Of a stretch of 64,000 nt of DNA, positions 24,723 to 33,682 are shown one piece after another (the first letter of the stretch is position 1; the number at the start of each line of letters is the position of its first letter). The DNA comes from Mucilaginibacter aquariorum (GTDB taxonomy: Bacteria; Bacteroidota; Bacteroidia; Sphingobacteriales; Sphingobacteriaceae). The position numbers and the translations under genes are program-made. The stretch spans positions 1,860,001 through 1,924,000 of the forward strand of contig NZ_JANHOH010000001.1 in the NCBI RefSeq assembly GCF_024498135.1. Direction: 5' to 3'. The notes under the pieces were generated by a model. The model was not told the origin of the DNA. It was given only the letters and a program-made list of their open reading frames with translations, and made no database searches.

Positions 24723-26012
24723 ATGGAGACATTCAATTATTCAGACTTAAGTAAAGCGGATATTTCCCGCCTGGTGCAGCGCAATGTAGACCCGGCCAAT
24801 GAGATACGTGATTTGGTGGAGGATGTAATAGCGCACGTTAAACAAAATGGCGACCGTGCCCTGTATGATTACGCTTACAAGTTTGATAAAGTTGAGCTAA
24901 CCAAACTTTACCTGGATAAGGCGGAGCTGACAGAAATTGCCGCTGCGGTATCTGCCGAGCAGCAGGAAGCTTTGCAAATTGCTTACTCCAACATCTACAA
25001 GTTCCATAAGGCACAAATAAGACCCGAGGATAAGGTAGAAACCATGCCCGGCGTAACCTGCTGGCGCGAATTAAGGGCTATTGAAAAAGTAGGGCTCTAT
25101 ATCCCGGGCGGTACGGCCGTATTGCCATCTACCTTTTTAATGCTGGGTATACCAGCACGTATTGCAGGCTGCAGCGAAATTATTGTTTGCTCGCCCCCGC
25201 AAAAAAACGGCAAGGTAAATGCTTTTATAGCTTATGTAGCCTTAATGCTCGGTATCAATAAGGTGTATTTAGCAGGTGGTTCACAGGCTATAGCGGCCAT
25301 GGCTTACGGTACCGAAACCATCACTAAGGTTGATAAAATATTTGGGCCGGGAAACCAGTTTGTCACCAAGGCCAAAACTATCATCCAGTCAACCACTACC
25401 ACAGCTATTGATATGCCCGCTGGCCCGTCAGAAGTTTTGGTAATTGCTGACAGAACCGCAAAACCGGCCTATGTAGCCGCCGATTTGCTGGCACAGGCCG
25501 AGCATGGGATTGATAGTCAATCGATATTGGTTTGTACATCAGAAAGCATCGCCCAGGCAACGTTAGCCGAAGTTGAAAGACAGCTACAGATTTTGCCCCG
25601 TGCCGAAATTGCCAGGCAGGCGCTTGATAATTCGTACGTCATCGTTACTCAAAATTTGAATGAAGCGATGGATTTCAGCAATCAGTACGCGCCCGAACAT
25701 TTAATTTTGGCTACTGAAAACTGGAAAGAAATAACGGATAAGATCATTAATGCAGGTTCGGTATTCTTAGGCAATTTAACCCCTGAAAGTGCCGGCGACT
25801 ATGCATCGGGCACCAACCATACCCTGCCTACCAGCAGTTATGCAAGGGCGTACTCGGGTGTATCGGTAGATTCTTTTGTGAAGAAAATCACCTTTCAGCA
25901 TTTGACTGAAGAAGGCATACAAAATATAGGGCCATCGGTAGAGATACTGGCCGAAATGGAAGGCCTGCATGCGCATCGGAATGCGGTGAGTGTAAGGATG
26001 AACGATAAATAA
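24723..26012 (+). CDS. hisD: Histidinol dehydrogenase
   Basis: HisD (429 residues) oxidises L-histidinol to L-histidine in two NAD-dependent steps with zinc. The family signature region with the [15 protein letters not shown] stretch (about 124-138), the NAD segment [14 protein letters not shown] (about 206-219), [14 protein letters not shown] (about 231-244) and the zinc/substrate segment AEHGIDSQ (about 258-265) are all visible. The conserved APEHL and [15 protein letters not shown] near the C-terminus are present. Full length. Second gene of the operon, after a family C repeat. Confidence 0.97.
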   Translation: METFNYSDLSKADISRLVQRNVDPANEIRDLVEDVIAHVKQNGDRALYDYAYKFDKVELTKLYLDKAELTEIAAAVSAEQQEALQIAYSNIYKFHKAQIRPEDKVETMPGVTCWRELRAIEKVGLYIPGGTAVLPSTFLMLGIPARIAGCSEIIVCSPPQKNGKVNAFIAYVALMLGINKVYLAGGSQAIAAMAYGTETITKVDKIFGPGNQFVTKAKTIIQSTTTTAIDMPAGPSEVLVIADRTAKPAYVAADLLAQAEHGIDSQSILVCTSESIAQATLAEVERQLQILPRAEIARQALDNSYVIVTQNLNEAMDFSNQYAPEHLILATENWKEITDKIINAGSVFLGNLTPESAGDYASGTNHTLPTSSYARAYSGVSVDSFVKKITFQHLTEEGIQNIGPSVEILAEMEGLHAHRNAVSVRMNDK

Positions 26013-26023
26013 ATTAATAAACG

Positions 26024-26100
26024 CGTCATTGCGGTGAAAGCCTTACCTAAACCCTCTCCTTTGGAGAGGGCAGGGTGAGGCTAAACGCCTCGCAATGACG
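26024..26100. repeat. Composite nested repeat (hisD-hisC gap)
   Basis: The outer ends CGTCATTGCG and CGCAATGACG are the termini of family A. Inside lies a different palindrome, CCCTCTCC-TTT-GGAGAGGG (26052-26070), flanked by CCTTACC and GGGTGAGG. The result is one repeat nested in another, all within 108 nt between hisD and hisC. Confidence 0.7.
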
Positions 26101-26120
26101 GCTGGAAATAAAAGAATACA

Positions 26121-27167
26121 ATGTTTGATATAAATACCATACTTCGCCAAAACATCAAAAACCTAACGCCCTACTCCTCTGCACGGGATGAGTACACGGG
26201 CGAGGCCAGCGTATTCTTAGACGCGAACGAGAACGCGTTCGGTTCGCCGTTAAGCAATGCTTACAACCGCTACCCCGACCCTATGCAGCACCAGGTAAAA
26301 CTACGCCTAAGCTCTATTAAAGGTGTGCCGGTACGTAACATATTCTTAGGCAATGGTAGCGACGAAGCCATCGATATCCTGTTTCGCAGCTTTTGTAACC
26401 CGGGAGTAGATAATGTGATCATTGTACCACCCACTTACGGCATGTACCAGGTATCGGCCAACATCAATGATGTAGAGGCCCGCAAGGTTCTGCTTACCGA
26501 AGAATACCAACTGAACCTGGAAGGTATTGCCGAAGCTATAAATAAGAATACTAAACTGATTTTCATCTGCTCGCCAAATAATCCAACCGGTAATTCTATT
26601 AACCGCGATGATATTGAAACCCTGCTGGCCAATTTCAACGGTATTGTGGTGATCGACGAAGCATATATTAATTATAGTCGCCAAAAAACCTTTATACAGG
26701 AACTTACCGAATACGCCAATTTAGTCGTGCTGCAAACCCTATCTAAAGCGTGGGGCTTAGCCGGCCTGCGTGTGGGCATGGCCTTTGCCAGCGAAGAAAT
26801 TATTGAGGTGATGAACAAAGTGAAGCCGCCGTACAATGTTAACGAAGCTTCGCAATTACTGGCCCTTGAAGCGCTTGGCAATGTAGCGCAGGTAAACGCG
26901 TGGATAAAGGAAACTTTAGAGCAGCGCGATAAACTGGTGTTAACTTTAAAAGACTTTGATTTTGTGCTGGATATTTACCCGTCTGATGCCAACTTCATTT
27001 TGGTAAAAACAACAAACGCCAGAGCTATTTACGACTTTTTGGTACAGCACGGCATCATCATTCGCGACCGCTCAAAAGTAGAGCTTTGCGAGGGCTGCCT
27101 GCGTATTACCATTGGCACCCCTGCCGAAAACAATACACTGATAGAAACCTTGCAAGGCTTCAATTGA
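26121..27167 (+). CDS. hisC: Histidinol-phosphate aminotransferase
   Basis: HisC (348 residues) is a fold type I PLP enzyme that transaminates imidazole acetol phosphate with glutamate. PLP-binding Lys209 is in TLSKAWGLAGLR. The SPNNPTGN (about 151-158) and VIDEAYINY (about 177-185) motifs bind cofactor and substrate, and the C-terminal Arg in CLRITIG binds the phosphate or carboxylate. LDANENAFG near residue 33 is the usual N-terminal family motif. Full length. It lies between two repeat-bearing gaps in the operon. Confidence 0.96.
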   Translation: MFDINTILRQNIKNLTPYSSARDEYTGEASVFLDANENAFGSPLSNAYNRYPDPMQHQVKLRLSSIKGVPVRNIFLGNGSDEAIDILFRSFCNPGVDNVIIVPPTYGMYQVSANINDVEARKVLLTEEYQLNLEGIAEAINKNTKLIFICSPNNPTGNSINRDDIETLLANFNGIVVIDEAYINYSRQKTFIQELTEYANLVVLQTLSKAWGLAGLRVGMAFASEEIIEVMNKVKPPYNVNEASQLLALEALGNVAQVNAWIKETLEQRDKLVLTLKDFDFVLDIYPSDANFILVKTTNARAIYDFLVQHGIIIRDRSKVELCEGCLRITIGTPAENNTLIETLQGFN

Positions 27168-27200
27168 TACCTCTATAGGAATTGCTTATACACATAAAGA

Positions 27201-27240
27201 AATCACTAATTCAATAAATCAATAATTCAATAATTATATA
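27201..27240. repeat. Family D repeat (hisC-hisB gap)
   Basis: An AT-rich string of CACTAATTCAATAAATCAATAATTCAATAATT type (units ATTCAATAA and AATCAATAA). The same sequence type recurs at 36492-36625 and 45320-45358. Low complexity lowers certainty, but the shared CACTAATTCA motif ties the copies together. Confidence 0.45.
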
Positions 27241-27242
27241 GT

Positions 27243-28385
27243 ATGAGCAAGCTGCAAAAAATACTTTTTATTGACCGCGATGGCACTATCATCAACGAAA
27301 CCGCTGATGAGCAAATAGATTCTTTTGAAAAACTGGAGTTTTACCCGGGCGCATTACAGTATCTGCCAAAAATTGCTGCCGAGCTGAATTATGAGCTGGT
27401 AATGGTAACCAATCAGGATGGTTTAGGCACGGCATCCTACCCTGAGGATACTTTTTACCCGGTGCATAACTTTATCCTTAAAACATTTGCAAACGAGGGC
27501 GTGCACTTTACTTATCAGGCTATTGACCGTACCTGGCCTGCAGATAACGCCCCAACGCGCAAACCGGCAACCGGTTTATTAACCCAGTACTTGGACGCGG
27601 GAAAATACGATCTAAAAAACTCCTTTACCATTGGCGATCGTAAAAACGATGTGTTACTGGCCAAAAACCTGGGTGCAAAAGCTATCTGGTTAAACAATAA
27701 GTCGGGCCTGGGCGATAAGGAGTTTAAGACAGAAACTGATATTGCTGATGTTGTGGCCCTGCAAACTACTGATTGGAAAGAGATCTACGAATTTTTAAAA
27801 CTGGGCGAACGTGTTATCGAACACAGTCGTGTAACTAAAGAAACCGACATCCACATCAAAATAAACCTTGATGGAACCGGCGAGTCGAAAGTATCAACCG
27901 GCCTGCATTTTTTCGATCACATGCTTGACCAGATTGCCCGCCACGGCGGTATAGATCTGGAAGTTACAGCTAAAGGCGATCTGCATATAGATGAGCACCA
28001 TACCATTGAAGATACCGGCATTGCCCTGGGCGAAGTTTTTTCTAAGGCTTTAGGCAATAAAATGGGGATTGAGCGTTATGGTTTTTGCCTGCCTATGGAC
28101 GACTGCCTTGCACAGGCTGCAATTGACTTTGGCGGACGTAACTGGATTGTTTGGGAAGCTGATTTTAAACGCGAAAAAGTGGGTGATGTGCCAACAGAAA
28201 TGTTCTATCACTTCTTTAAATCGTTTAGCGATGCGTCAAAATCTAACCTCAACATAAAGGCCGAAGGACAAAACGAACATCACAAAATAGAAGCTATATT
28301 TAAAGCCTTTGCAAAAGCCATTAAAATGGCCGTAAAGCGCGATGTAAACAAAATGGTTTTACCTTCTACAAAAGGACTTTTGTAA
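27243..28385 (+). CDS. hisB: Bifunctional histidinol-phosphatase / imidazoleglycerol-phosphate dehydratase
   Basis: A 380-residue two-domain enzyme. The N-terminal HAD phosphatase (about 1-170) has Asp11 and Asp13 in FIDRDGT, VTNQDG and a [11 protein letters not shown] motif. The C-terminal dehydratase (about 190-380) has the manganese-binding motifs [14 protein letters not shown] and [15 protein letters not shown], and the repeat motif [15 protein letters not shown] with [16 protein letters not shown] near the end. It catalyses steps 6 and 8 of the pathway. The fused form is like that of enterobacteria and many Bacteroidota. Confidence 0.97.
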   Translation: MSKLQKILFIDRDGTIINETADEQIDSFEKLEFYPGALQYLPKIAAELNYELVMVTNQDGLGTASYPEDTFYPVHNFILKTFANEGVHFTYQAIDRTWPADNAPTRKPATGLLTQYLDAGKYDLKNSFTIGDRKNDVLLAKNLGAKAIWLNNKSGLGDKEFKTETDIADVVALQTTDWKEIYEFLKLGERVIEHSRVTKETDIHIKINLDGTGESKVSTGLHFFDHMLDQIARHGGIDLEVTAKGDLHIDEHHTIEDTGIALGEVFSKALGNKMGIERYGFCLPMDDCLAQAAIDFGGRNWIVWEADFKREKVGDVPTEMFYHFFKSFSDASKSNLNIKAEGQNEHHKIEAIFKAFAKAIKMAVKRDVNKMVLPSTKGLL

Positions 28386-28388
28386 AGA

Positions 28389-28461
28389 GTTGGCAGTTTG
28401 AAGTTAGCAGTTTGCACACATTGCAAGTTGCCTGCAAACTGCCAACTATAAACTGCAAACT
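28389..28461. repeat. Family C repeat (hisB-hisH gap)
   Basis: GTTGGCAGTTTG, AGTTAGCAGTTTGCA on the left are nearly complementary to TGCAAACTGCCAAC, TAAACTGCAAACTG on the right, giving a hairpin of about 28 bp with mismatches. It fills the whole gap up to the ATG of hisH. Confidence 0.7.
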
Positions 28462-28463
28462 GA

Positions 28464-29054
28464 ATGATTGGCATTATACGATACGGCGCCGGGAACATCT
28501 TCTCACTTACTGCTGCTTTAGAGCGGTTGGGGATTGCCTATGGCATGGTAAATACCGAAGCCGATTTTGAACAGTTCGACCGTTATATTATACCCGGTGT
28601 TGGGCATGCGGGTGCTGCCATGAACAAGCTGGAACAAACCGGGCTGGTGCCAAAAATAAAATCGCTTAACAAACCTACCCTGGGTATTTGTGTGGGGATG
28701 CAATTGCTTACCTCGCATAGCGAAGAAGGTGATGCCAATTTGCTGAACCTATTTCCTATAAAAACCCTCAAATTTACAAGTGATGGCTCTTTTAAGGTGC
28801 CGCATACCGGCTGGAACCAGGTTTTCCCCGAAAAAGAAAACCCATTATTTGAAAATATTCCCGCCGGATCACATTTTTACTTTGTACATTCATACTTTAT
28901 TGAGTATGATCAATTATACACTTTATCGTCAACCAGTTACATAAATAAATTTTCGGCATCAATTTGGCATGGTAACTTTTACGGTGTGCAATTTCACCCC
29001 GAAAAATCAGGTACTTATGGCGAAACATTATTAAAAAACTTCTCAAAAATTTAA
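28464..29054 (+). CDS. hisH: Imidazole glycerol phosphate synthase, glutaminase subunit
   Basis: HisH (196 residues) is a class I glutamine amidotransferase that supplies ammonia to HisF. The nucleophile Cys76 sits in LGICVGMQLL, and the His-Glu pair in VQFHPEKSG near residue 175 completes the triad. The N-terminus MIGIIRYGAGNIFSL is typical, as is PHTGWNQV near residue 111. It is followed after 3 nt by hisA, the only tight junction in this operon. Confidence 0.96.
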   Translation: MIGIIRYGAGNIFSLTAALERLGIAYGMVNTEADFEQFDRYIIPGVGHAGAAMNKLEQTGLVPKIKSLNKPTLGICVGMQLLTSHSEEGDANLLNLFPIKTLKFTSDGSFKVPHTGWNQVFPEKENPLFENIPAGSHFYFVHSYFIEYDQLYTLSSTSYINKFSASIWHGNFYGVQFHPEKSGTYGETLLKNFSKI

Positions 29055-29057
29055 ATC

Positions 29058-29807
29058 ATGTATATTATTCCTGCCATTGATATTCTAAATAAAAAGGTTG
29101 TGCGCCTGCGCGAGGGCGACTACAAGCAGGTAACAGAGTACGACGTTACACTTGAGGAAATGATTGAAAGGTACCAATCAAATGGTACAAATTTCATCCA
29201 CATAATTGACCTTAACGGTGCTAAAAACGATTTTAGCAACCAGCAATACCTGTTTGATGTGATCCGCAAAACCGATATGCAGGTGCAGTATGGTGGCGGT
29301 ATCCGCAGCATTGATAAGGTTAAGGAGCTGATAGATGCGGGCGTTCACCGCGTTATTGTTGGCACGCAGGCTATCACCAATCCAAGTTTTTTGGAAGACC
29401 TAAGCAAAGAAGTTTGCGGCCGCGATAAATGCAGCGACCAGGTGGTTATTGCTATCGACGTATTGGACGAGGTGATTAAATACTCGGGCTGGATGGAGAG
29501 TTCACCCATCAAACTGATGGATTATGTGGACAAGTGCCTGGCGCTGGGTTTCTTCCGTTTCCTTTGTACCGATATTAATAAAGACGGCAAATTAGGCGGT
29601 GCAGGTGTAGAACTGTACAGCAAACTGCTTGACCATTCGCCCTTCATCAAACTGATAGCATCGGGCGGTGTAAGCTCTATGGATGATATTGAACAGCTGA
29701 GTAAAATAAAAGTTGAAGCCTGCATAGTAGGTAAAGCCATTTACGAAGACCATATCAGCATCGAAGAAATTAAAAACTGGAATTTGGAATCTTTGATGTC
29801 CATTTAA
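29058..29807 (+). CDS. hisA: ProFAR isomerase (1-(5-phosphoribosyl)-5-[(5-phosphoribosylamino)methylideneamino]imidazole-4-carboxamide isomerase)
   Basis: HisA (249 residues) is a (beta/alpha)8 barrel performing the Amadori rearrangement before HisHF. Catalytic Asp8 is in IIPAIDILNKKVVRL. The phosphate-binding loops YGGGIRS (about 78-84) and ASGGVSSMDD (about 201-210) are visible. The second catalytic Asp lies in the CTDINKDG segment near 169. Length is normal. It follows hisH by 3 nt. Confidence 0.95.
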   Translation: MYIIPAIDILNKKVVRLREGDYKQVTEYDVTLEEMIERYQSNGTNFIHIIDLNGAKNDFSNQQYLFDVIRKTDMQVQYGGGIRSIDKVKELIDAGVHRVIVGTQAITNPSFLEDLSKEVCGRDKCSDQVVIAIDVLDEVIKYSGWMESSPIKLMDYVDKCLALGFFRFLCTDINKDGKLGGAGVELYSKLLDHSPFIKLIASGGVSSMDDIEQLSKIKVEACIVGKAIYEDHISIEEIKNWNLESLMSI

Positions 29808-29809
29808 TC

Positions 29810-29824
29810 GCGCCCGAAGGGCGC
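29810..29824. repeat. GC-rich hairpin after hisA
   Basis: GCGCCC, GAA, GGGCGC form a perfect hairpin starting 3 nt after the hisA stop. There is no T-tract, so it is more likely an RNA-stabilising or translation-separating element than a terminator. Confidence 0.5.
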
Positions 29825-29837
29825 CGCATATCCACCC

Positions 29838-29921
29838 CGTCATTACGAGGTACGAAGCAATCTCCAGACTTTGCATCGCTGCTTAGCATGTGAAGAGATT
29901 GCTTCGTACCTCGCAATGACG
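29838..29921. repeat. Family A inverted repeat (hisA-hisF gap)
   Basis: The 27-nt ends (CGTCATTACGAGG then TACGAAGCAATCTC; GAGATTGCTTCGTA then CCTCGCAATGACG) are reverse complements with one difference, around a 30-nt centre. The centre holds ACTTTGCATCGCTGCTTAGC, which recurs in the copy at 30702. Confidence 0.85.
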
Positions 29922-29934
29922 CCTTATAAAACTC

Positions 29935-30690
29935 ATGTTAGCTAAACGAATTATCCCCTGCCTTGACGTTAAAGATGGCCGCACTGTAAAAGGTGTGAAC
30001 TTTGTTGACCTGCGCGATGCCGGCGACCCGGTAGAACTGGCCTGGAACTATTCGCAGCAAGGCGCTGATGAATTAGTATTCCTGGATATTACAGCTACCG
30101 TAGAACGCCGCAAAACAATGGTAGAGCTTGTAAAAGCTGTGGCAAGGCAAATAAATATACCCTTCACTATTGGTGGTGGTATTAACGAAATTGCCGATGC
30201 GGATGCCCTGCTTAATGCCGGTGCAGATAAGATCTCCATTAACTCGGCCGCGGTACGTAACCCCGCTTTGATAGACGAGTTGGCCCGGGCTTTTGGGGTG
30301 CAATTTGTAGTGATAGCAGTTGATACCAGGGTTATCGGTGATAAAAACATCGTACACCTTAATGGTGGCAGGCTGCCAACAGAAAAACAAACACTGGATT
30401 GGATCATAGAAGCCGAGAACCGTGGCGCAGGCGAGATATTGCTTACCTCTATGGATCACGACGGTACAAAGGCCGGTTTCGACAATGGTTTGCTTAAATT
30501 AGTGAACGATACAGTGAATATCCCGGTAATAGCATCGGGTGGTGCAGGTTCGGTACAGCATTTTGTTGATGTATTTCAGCAAACAAATGTAGATGCCGCA
30601 CTGGCAGCTTCGGTGTTTCATTACGGTGAAATATTAATACCTGATCTGAAATCGGTTTTAAGAGAAAATAATATTGAGGTAAGGGTGTAA
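29935..30690 (+). CDS. hisF: Imidazole glycerol phosphate synthase, cyclase subunit
   Basis: HisF (251 residues) forms imidazole glycerol phosphate and AICAR from PRFAR and HisH-derived ammonia. It is a (beta/alpha)8 barrel. Catalytic Asp11 is in [15 protein letters not shown] and the second Asp is in VVIAVDTR near residue 130. Phosphate loops GGGINE (about 81-86) and ASGGAGS (about 200-206) are present. Full length. It starts 127 nt after hisA because a family A repeat lies between them. Confidence 0.97.
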   Translation: MLAKRIIPCLDVKDGRTVKGVNFVDLRDAGDPVELAWNYSQQGADELVFLDITATVERRKTMVELVKAVARQINIPFTIGGGINEIADADALLNAGADKISINSAAVRNPALIDELARAFGVQFVVIAVDTRVIGDKNIVHLNGGRLPTEKQTLDWIIEAENRGAGEILLTSMDHDGTKAGFDNGLLKLVNDTVNIPVIASGGAGSVQHFVDVFQQTNVDAALAASVFHYGEILIPDLKSVLRENNIEVRV

Positions 30691-30701
30691 TCCCTCCCGC
30701 G

Positions 30702-30785
30702 CGTCATTGCGAGGAACGAAGCAATCTCCGAACTTTGCATGGCCGCTTAGCTTATTTAGAGATTGCTTCGTTCCTCGCAATGACG
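30702..30785. repeat. Family A inverted repeat (hisF-hisIE gap)
   Basis: The ends CGTCATTGCGAGG, AACGAAGCAATCTC and GAGATTGCTTCGTT, CCTCGCAATGACG are perfect 27-nt reverse complements. The centre includes ACTTTGCATGGCCGCTTAGC, almost the same as in the copy at 29838, so the centre belongs to the element. Confidence 0.85.
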
Positions 30786-30794
30786 GGGCGGTAA

Positions 30795-31394
30795 ATGAAA
30801 AACATTATGAATATCGACTTTAACAAAACAGACGGTTTAGTACCGGTTATTATACAGGACGAGCAAACGCTTGAGGTGCTGATGCTGGGTTATATGAACC
30901 AGGAAGCATACGATAAAACCGTGCAGGAAAATGTAGTCACCTTCTTTTCCCGTTCAAAAAATCGCCTGTGGACCAAAGGCGAAACCAGCCAAAACTTTCT
31001 GCATGTAAAAAGCATGCATATAGATTGTGATAACGATACCCTGCTGATAAAAGTGAAAGCCGATGGCCCTACCTGCCATACCGGTTCGCGCAGCTGCTTT
31101 AAAACAGACTACAACCAAAACTTTATACTGCAGTTAGAAAACATTATTGCAGACCGCTACGAAAACCCGGTTGAAGGTTCATATGTGAACAAACTTCGCA
31201 ATAAAGGCCTTAATAAAATAGCCCAAAAAGTTGGTGAAGAAGGGGTTGAAACTGTAATAGCAGCCTTAGCCGAAACAGAGATCGACCTGATAAATGAATC
31301 ATCCGATCTTGTTTTCCATCTGCTGGTACTGCTCCGCGAAAAAGGCTTAAATTTGGAGCGCATTGCGAAGAATTTAGAGGAAAGACATCAATAG
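30795..31394 (+). CDS. hisI: Bifunctional phosphoribosyl-AMP cyclohydrolase / phosphoribosyl-ATP pyrophosphatase
   Basis: HisIE (199 residues) carries steps 2 and 3 of the pathway. The N-terminal cyclohydrolase (about 1-110) has the family motifs [16 protein letters not shown] and the metal-binding Asp/Cys set DCDNDTLL and CHTGSRSCF. The C-terminal pyrophosphatase (about 112-199) has the helix [14 protein letters not shown] and the [13 protein letters not shown] motif of MazG-like all-alpha enzymes. A second in-frame ATG lies three codons in (MKNIM). Last enzyme of the his operon. Confidence 0.96.
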   Translation: MKNIMNIDFNKTDGLVPVIIQDEQTLEVLMLGYMNQEAYDKTVQENVVTFFSRSKNRLWTKGETSQNFLHVKSMHIDCDNDTLLIKVKADGPTCHTGSRSCFKTDYNQNFILQLENIIADRYENPVEGSYVNKLRNKGLNKIAQKVGEEGVETVIAALAETEIDLINESSDLVFHLLVLLREKGLNLERIAKNLEERHQ

Positions 31395-31398
31395 AAAG

Positions 31399-31456
31399 TT
31401 GGCAGTTTTAAGTTAGCAGCTTATACTGCAAACTGAGAACTGCCTGCTGCAAACTG
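31399..31456. repeat. Family C repeat (hisIE-WD40 gap)
   Basis: GTTGGCAGTTTTAAGTTAGC on the left and ACTGCAAACTGAGAACTGCC, TGCTGCAAACTG on the right repeat the family C units; they are imperfectly complementary. Confidence 0.6.
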
Positions 31457-31458
31457 AA

Positions 31459-32361
31459 ATGGAAGTACAAAAGATAGCAGAATTAACCGGCCACAGCAAC
31501 CCTATATTTAGCCTGGAGCTTTCGCAAAAGCCAGGCATATTATTTAGTGGAGGGAACGATAAGGGCCTGGTTGAATGGAGCCTGGAAACCAACTCCTTCA
31601 TTAAAGTGATGTTCCCGGTTATGGCTTCTATTTATGCTATCCACTGCCCGGCAAGTTATCCCTTAATGTTTGCCGGTTTGCGCAGCGGCGAAGTGCTGGT
31701 GTTCAATTTCATCGAACAGAAAATAACACATCGCTTAAGGCATCACATTAAACCTGTTTTCGATATTAAATCATCTGCAAAAAAGGATGAATTACTGATA
31801 GCCTGTGAAGATGGCACCGTTTCTGTTTGGAGTTTAAAAACGCTGGAACTGGTGCACAGTATAAAGGTGTCAAACGATACCGTGCGTTGCATCACCATAA
31901 ACCCTGCAGAAGACAGGGTTGCCTTTGGCTGCCGCGATAACCGCGTGGTGATTTACGATCTGGAAGATTATAGTCCTATAAAGGCTCTTATCGGCCATAC
32001 CATGTCGGTATTCTCCTTACAATATTCCCCTACGGGTGATTATCTTGTTTCGGGGGCGCGCGATGCCCAAGTGAAGATCTGGGATAATAAAACCTATTCG
32101 CTTATCCAAAACATACCCGCGCATTTATTTGCAGTGAATCATATTACCTTCCACCCCAACCAGCCCTATTTTGCAACGGCAAGTATGGATAAAAGCATTA
32201 AAATTTGGGATGCTGTAGATTTTAAGCTCCGCAAAATAATAAGCAGGGAAAAAGGCTACGCCGGCCATGTGTTATCCATCAATAAACTGGCATGGAACGG
32301 CAACCAATTGCTATCTGCAGGTGACGATAAAAAAGTAATTATCTGGGATGTATCGTTTTAG
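31459..32361 (+). CDS. WD40-repeat protein
   Basis: A 300-residue protein of about seven WD40 blades with no signal peptide. Recognisable blade ends include GLVEWSL, GEVLVFNF, GTVSVWSL, NRVVIYDL, AQVKIWDN, KSIKIWDA and KKVIIWDV, each preceded by a GH or similar turn (TGHSNPIFSL, IGHTMSVFSL, AGHVLSIN). The propeller probably scaffolds protein contacts in the cytosol. It lies 64 nt after hisIE in the same direction, so it may be transcribed with the his operon; a role in histidine synthesis is not implied. Its 3' end overlaps the convergent NlpC/P60 gene by 4 nt. Confidence 0.88.
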   Translation: MEVQKIAELTGHSNPIFSLELSQKPGILFSGGNDKGLVEWSLETNSFIKVMFPVMASIYAIHCPASYPLMFAGLRSGEVLVFNFIEQKITHRLRHHIKPVFDIKSSAKKDELLIACEDGTVSVWSLKTLELVHSIKVSNDTVRCITINPAEDRVAFGCRDNRVVIYDLEDYSPIKALIGHTMSVFSLQYSPTGDYLVSGARDAQVKIWDNKTYSLIQNIPAHLFAVNHITFHPNQPYFATASMDKSIKIWDAVDFKLRKIISREKGYAGHVLSINKLAWNGNQLLSAGDDKKVIIWDVSF

Positions 32362-33119
32362 CAATACCGCTTAATAACTTTAAGCTTGTGTGTATACCGT
32401 TTTAATTCTTCCGAGTAAATACCCTGGGCATCTAAAAAATCAACCTTCACTTTTCCTGACGCATGGATGATCTTTCCGTTTCCTAATATAACGCCCACAT
32501 GGGTAATACGTTCTTCTGAACCTTCAAAAAAAGCAAGGTCGCCCAGTTTAGATTTCAGTACCGAATCTATTAGTGTGCCATCCTCGGCCTGTAATGAAGC
32601 ATCGCGCCGCAGTGTTATGCCGCGTAACCTATAAACGGCCTGCGTAAACCCAGAGCAATCAATACCAAAATGAGTGCGGCCTCCCCATAAATAAGGCACA
32701 TTTAAAAAAGATTGCGCAATATTGGTTATCGTATCTGTTTGGCCTATCTCGCCAATTATTTCAAATTTTTGGTTACCAATGTAACTTGTTGTGCCCTCTA
32801 AAAAAGCAAGCGAACTACCTGCAGGCAAGTATATTATAGAGTTATCACTTATCTTCCAGGCTTGGGTAATAGCCCTGTAAGTTAATGGTGACGATGTTTG
32901 CAACAACCGTTTATACGCCAGGTGACCCAGCATGCTAAATTGCAGCCTGTCAATCCAGCCTGTATAATTATCTATCGCTGTGGTTATTTGGACCCACTTA
33001 TCCTTCCACTCCAAAATCTCGAATGACTCACCAAATAAAACCTGCGATACCATTTCACTGCGGTCGCTTGGCTCTGCCCTTAAGGGTACCACGGCCAAAT
33101 TACAAATTCCGTATTCCAT
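32358..33119 (-). CDS. NlpC/P60 family peptidoglycan hydrolase with SH3-like domains
   Basis: A 253-residue C40 peptidase of the YkfC type. Two bacterial SH3-like regions occupy about residues 1-125 (LRAEPSDRSEMVSQVLFGE, then KWVQI, and a second repeat with TQAWKISDNSIIYLPAGSS). The NlpC/P60 domain (about 130-253) has Cys155 in FGIDCSGF, His207 in THVGVI and His219 in IIHASG. Such enzymes cleave gamma-D-Glu-diamino acid bonds in murein peptides. No signal peptide is visible, which fits cytosolic recycling of murein peptides, as for YkfC. The dipeptide epimerase at 50185 would act on its product type. Confidence 0.9.
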   Translation of the reverse strand: MEYGICNLAVVPLRAEPSDRSEMVSQVLFGESFEILEWKDKWVQITTAIDNYTGWIDRLQFSMLGHLAYKRLLQTSSPLTYRAITQAWKISDNSIIYLPAGSSLAFLEGTTSYIGNQKFEIIGEIGQTDTITNIAQSFLNVPYLWGGRTHFGIDCSGFTQAVYRLRGITLRRDASLQAEDGTLIDSVLKSKLGDLAFFEGSEERITHVGVILGNGKIIHASGKVKVDFLDAQGIYSEELKRYTHKLKVIKRYC

Positions 33120-33176
33120 AGTTTAAAATCACAGAGTATTAATACGTTAAATTAAGCAATAATGTTTTGCAAAATA

Positions 33177-33211
33177 AAAAAGGGGAAAGCATTATCTGCC
33201 TCCCCCTTTTT
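33177..33211 (-). terminator. Terminator of the ferredoxin gene
   Basis: AAAAGGGGAAAGCA pairs with TGCCTCCCCCTTTT with two mismatches around TTATC. The plus-strand A-tract gives a T-tract on the minus strand. It lies 16 nt after the ferredoxin stop and before the NlpC/P60 gene. Confidence 0.7.
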
Positions 33212-33226
33212 ATAAGTTTTTTTAAA

Positions 33227-33580
33227 TTATCCGTTCTGGTGCAACCAATCTTTTTTGGCATGCAGCTCTTCTTCAGTTTCGCGTACGTCTTCATCATCCA
33301 CACAGCAATCTACCGGGCAAACGGCAGCGCACTGCGGTTCGTCATGAAAACCAACACACTCGGTACATTTATCGGGCACTATGTAATAAATATCATCAGA
33401 TAAAGCAGCCTGTGCTTCTTCTGCATTTAAAGTATTACCATCACCAAAATCAATTACTCCTTTTAAATCCGTACCATCTGAAAAACGCCAGGCAGCACCC
33501 GCATCATAAATAGCATTATTGGGGCACTCTGGTTCGCAGGCCCCGCAGTTTATGCATTCATCGGTGATTATAATCGCCAT
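33227..33580 (-). CDS. Ferredoxin with two [4Fe-4S] clusters (Alvin/YfhL-like)
   Basis: A 117-residue low-potential electron carrier. The first cluster uses Cys9, Cys12, Cys15 and Cys19 ([11 protein letters not shown]). The second has the extended spacing C-x2-C-x8-C-x3-C ([17 protein letters not shown]) typical of Alvin-type 8Fe ferredoxins. An acidic insert of about 45 residues separates the clusters and a charged helical tail follows. Cytosolic. It is divergent from the LuxC-like acyl-CoA reductase gene, an arrangement that suggests a shared redox context. Confidence 0.93.
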   Translation of the reverse strand: MAIIITDECINCGACEPECPNNAIYDAGAAWRFSDGTDLKGVIDFGDGNTLNAEEAQAALSDDIYYIVPDKCTECVGFHDEPQCAAVCPVDCCVDDEDVRETEEELHAKKDWLHQNG

Positions 33581-33608
33581 ATTATTTAAATATTCTTGTA
33601 TTCTAAGT

Positions 33609-33616
33609 TACCTTTG
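33609..33616 (+). promoter_or_regulatory. Candidate -7 box of the acyl-CoA reductase gene
   Basis: TACCTTTG matches TAnnTTTG and lies 67 nt before the ATG at 33683, in the divergent gap with the ferredoxin gene. The -33 element is not clear. Confidence 0.4.
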
Positions 33617-33682
33617 CCCTATAATTGGGCAACGCAAATATAACAAAAAAAGGCTTTAAGGGTTTATCCCGTTAACATATAT

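Noticed and set aside
29838..30785. Insertion sequences flanking hisF
   Set aside because: The inverted ends bound only an 84-nt element with no transposase frame, so it is a non-coding repeat, not an IS.
24640..31458. CRISPR array in the his region
   Set aside because: The repeats are self-complementary, unequal, and separated by genes. There is no regular repeat-spacer periodicity and no cas gene.
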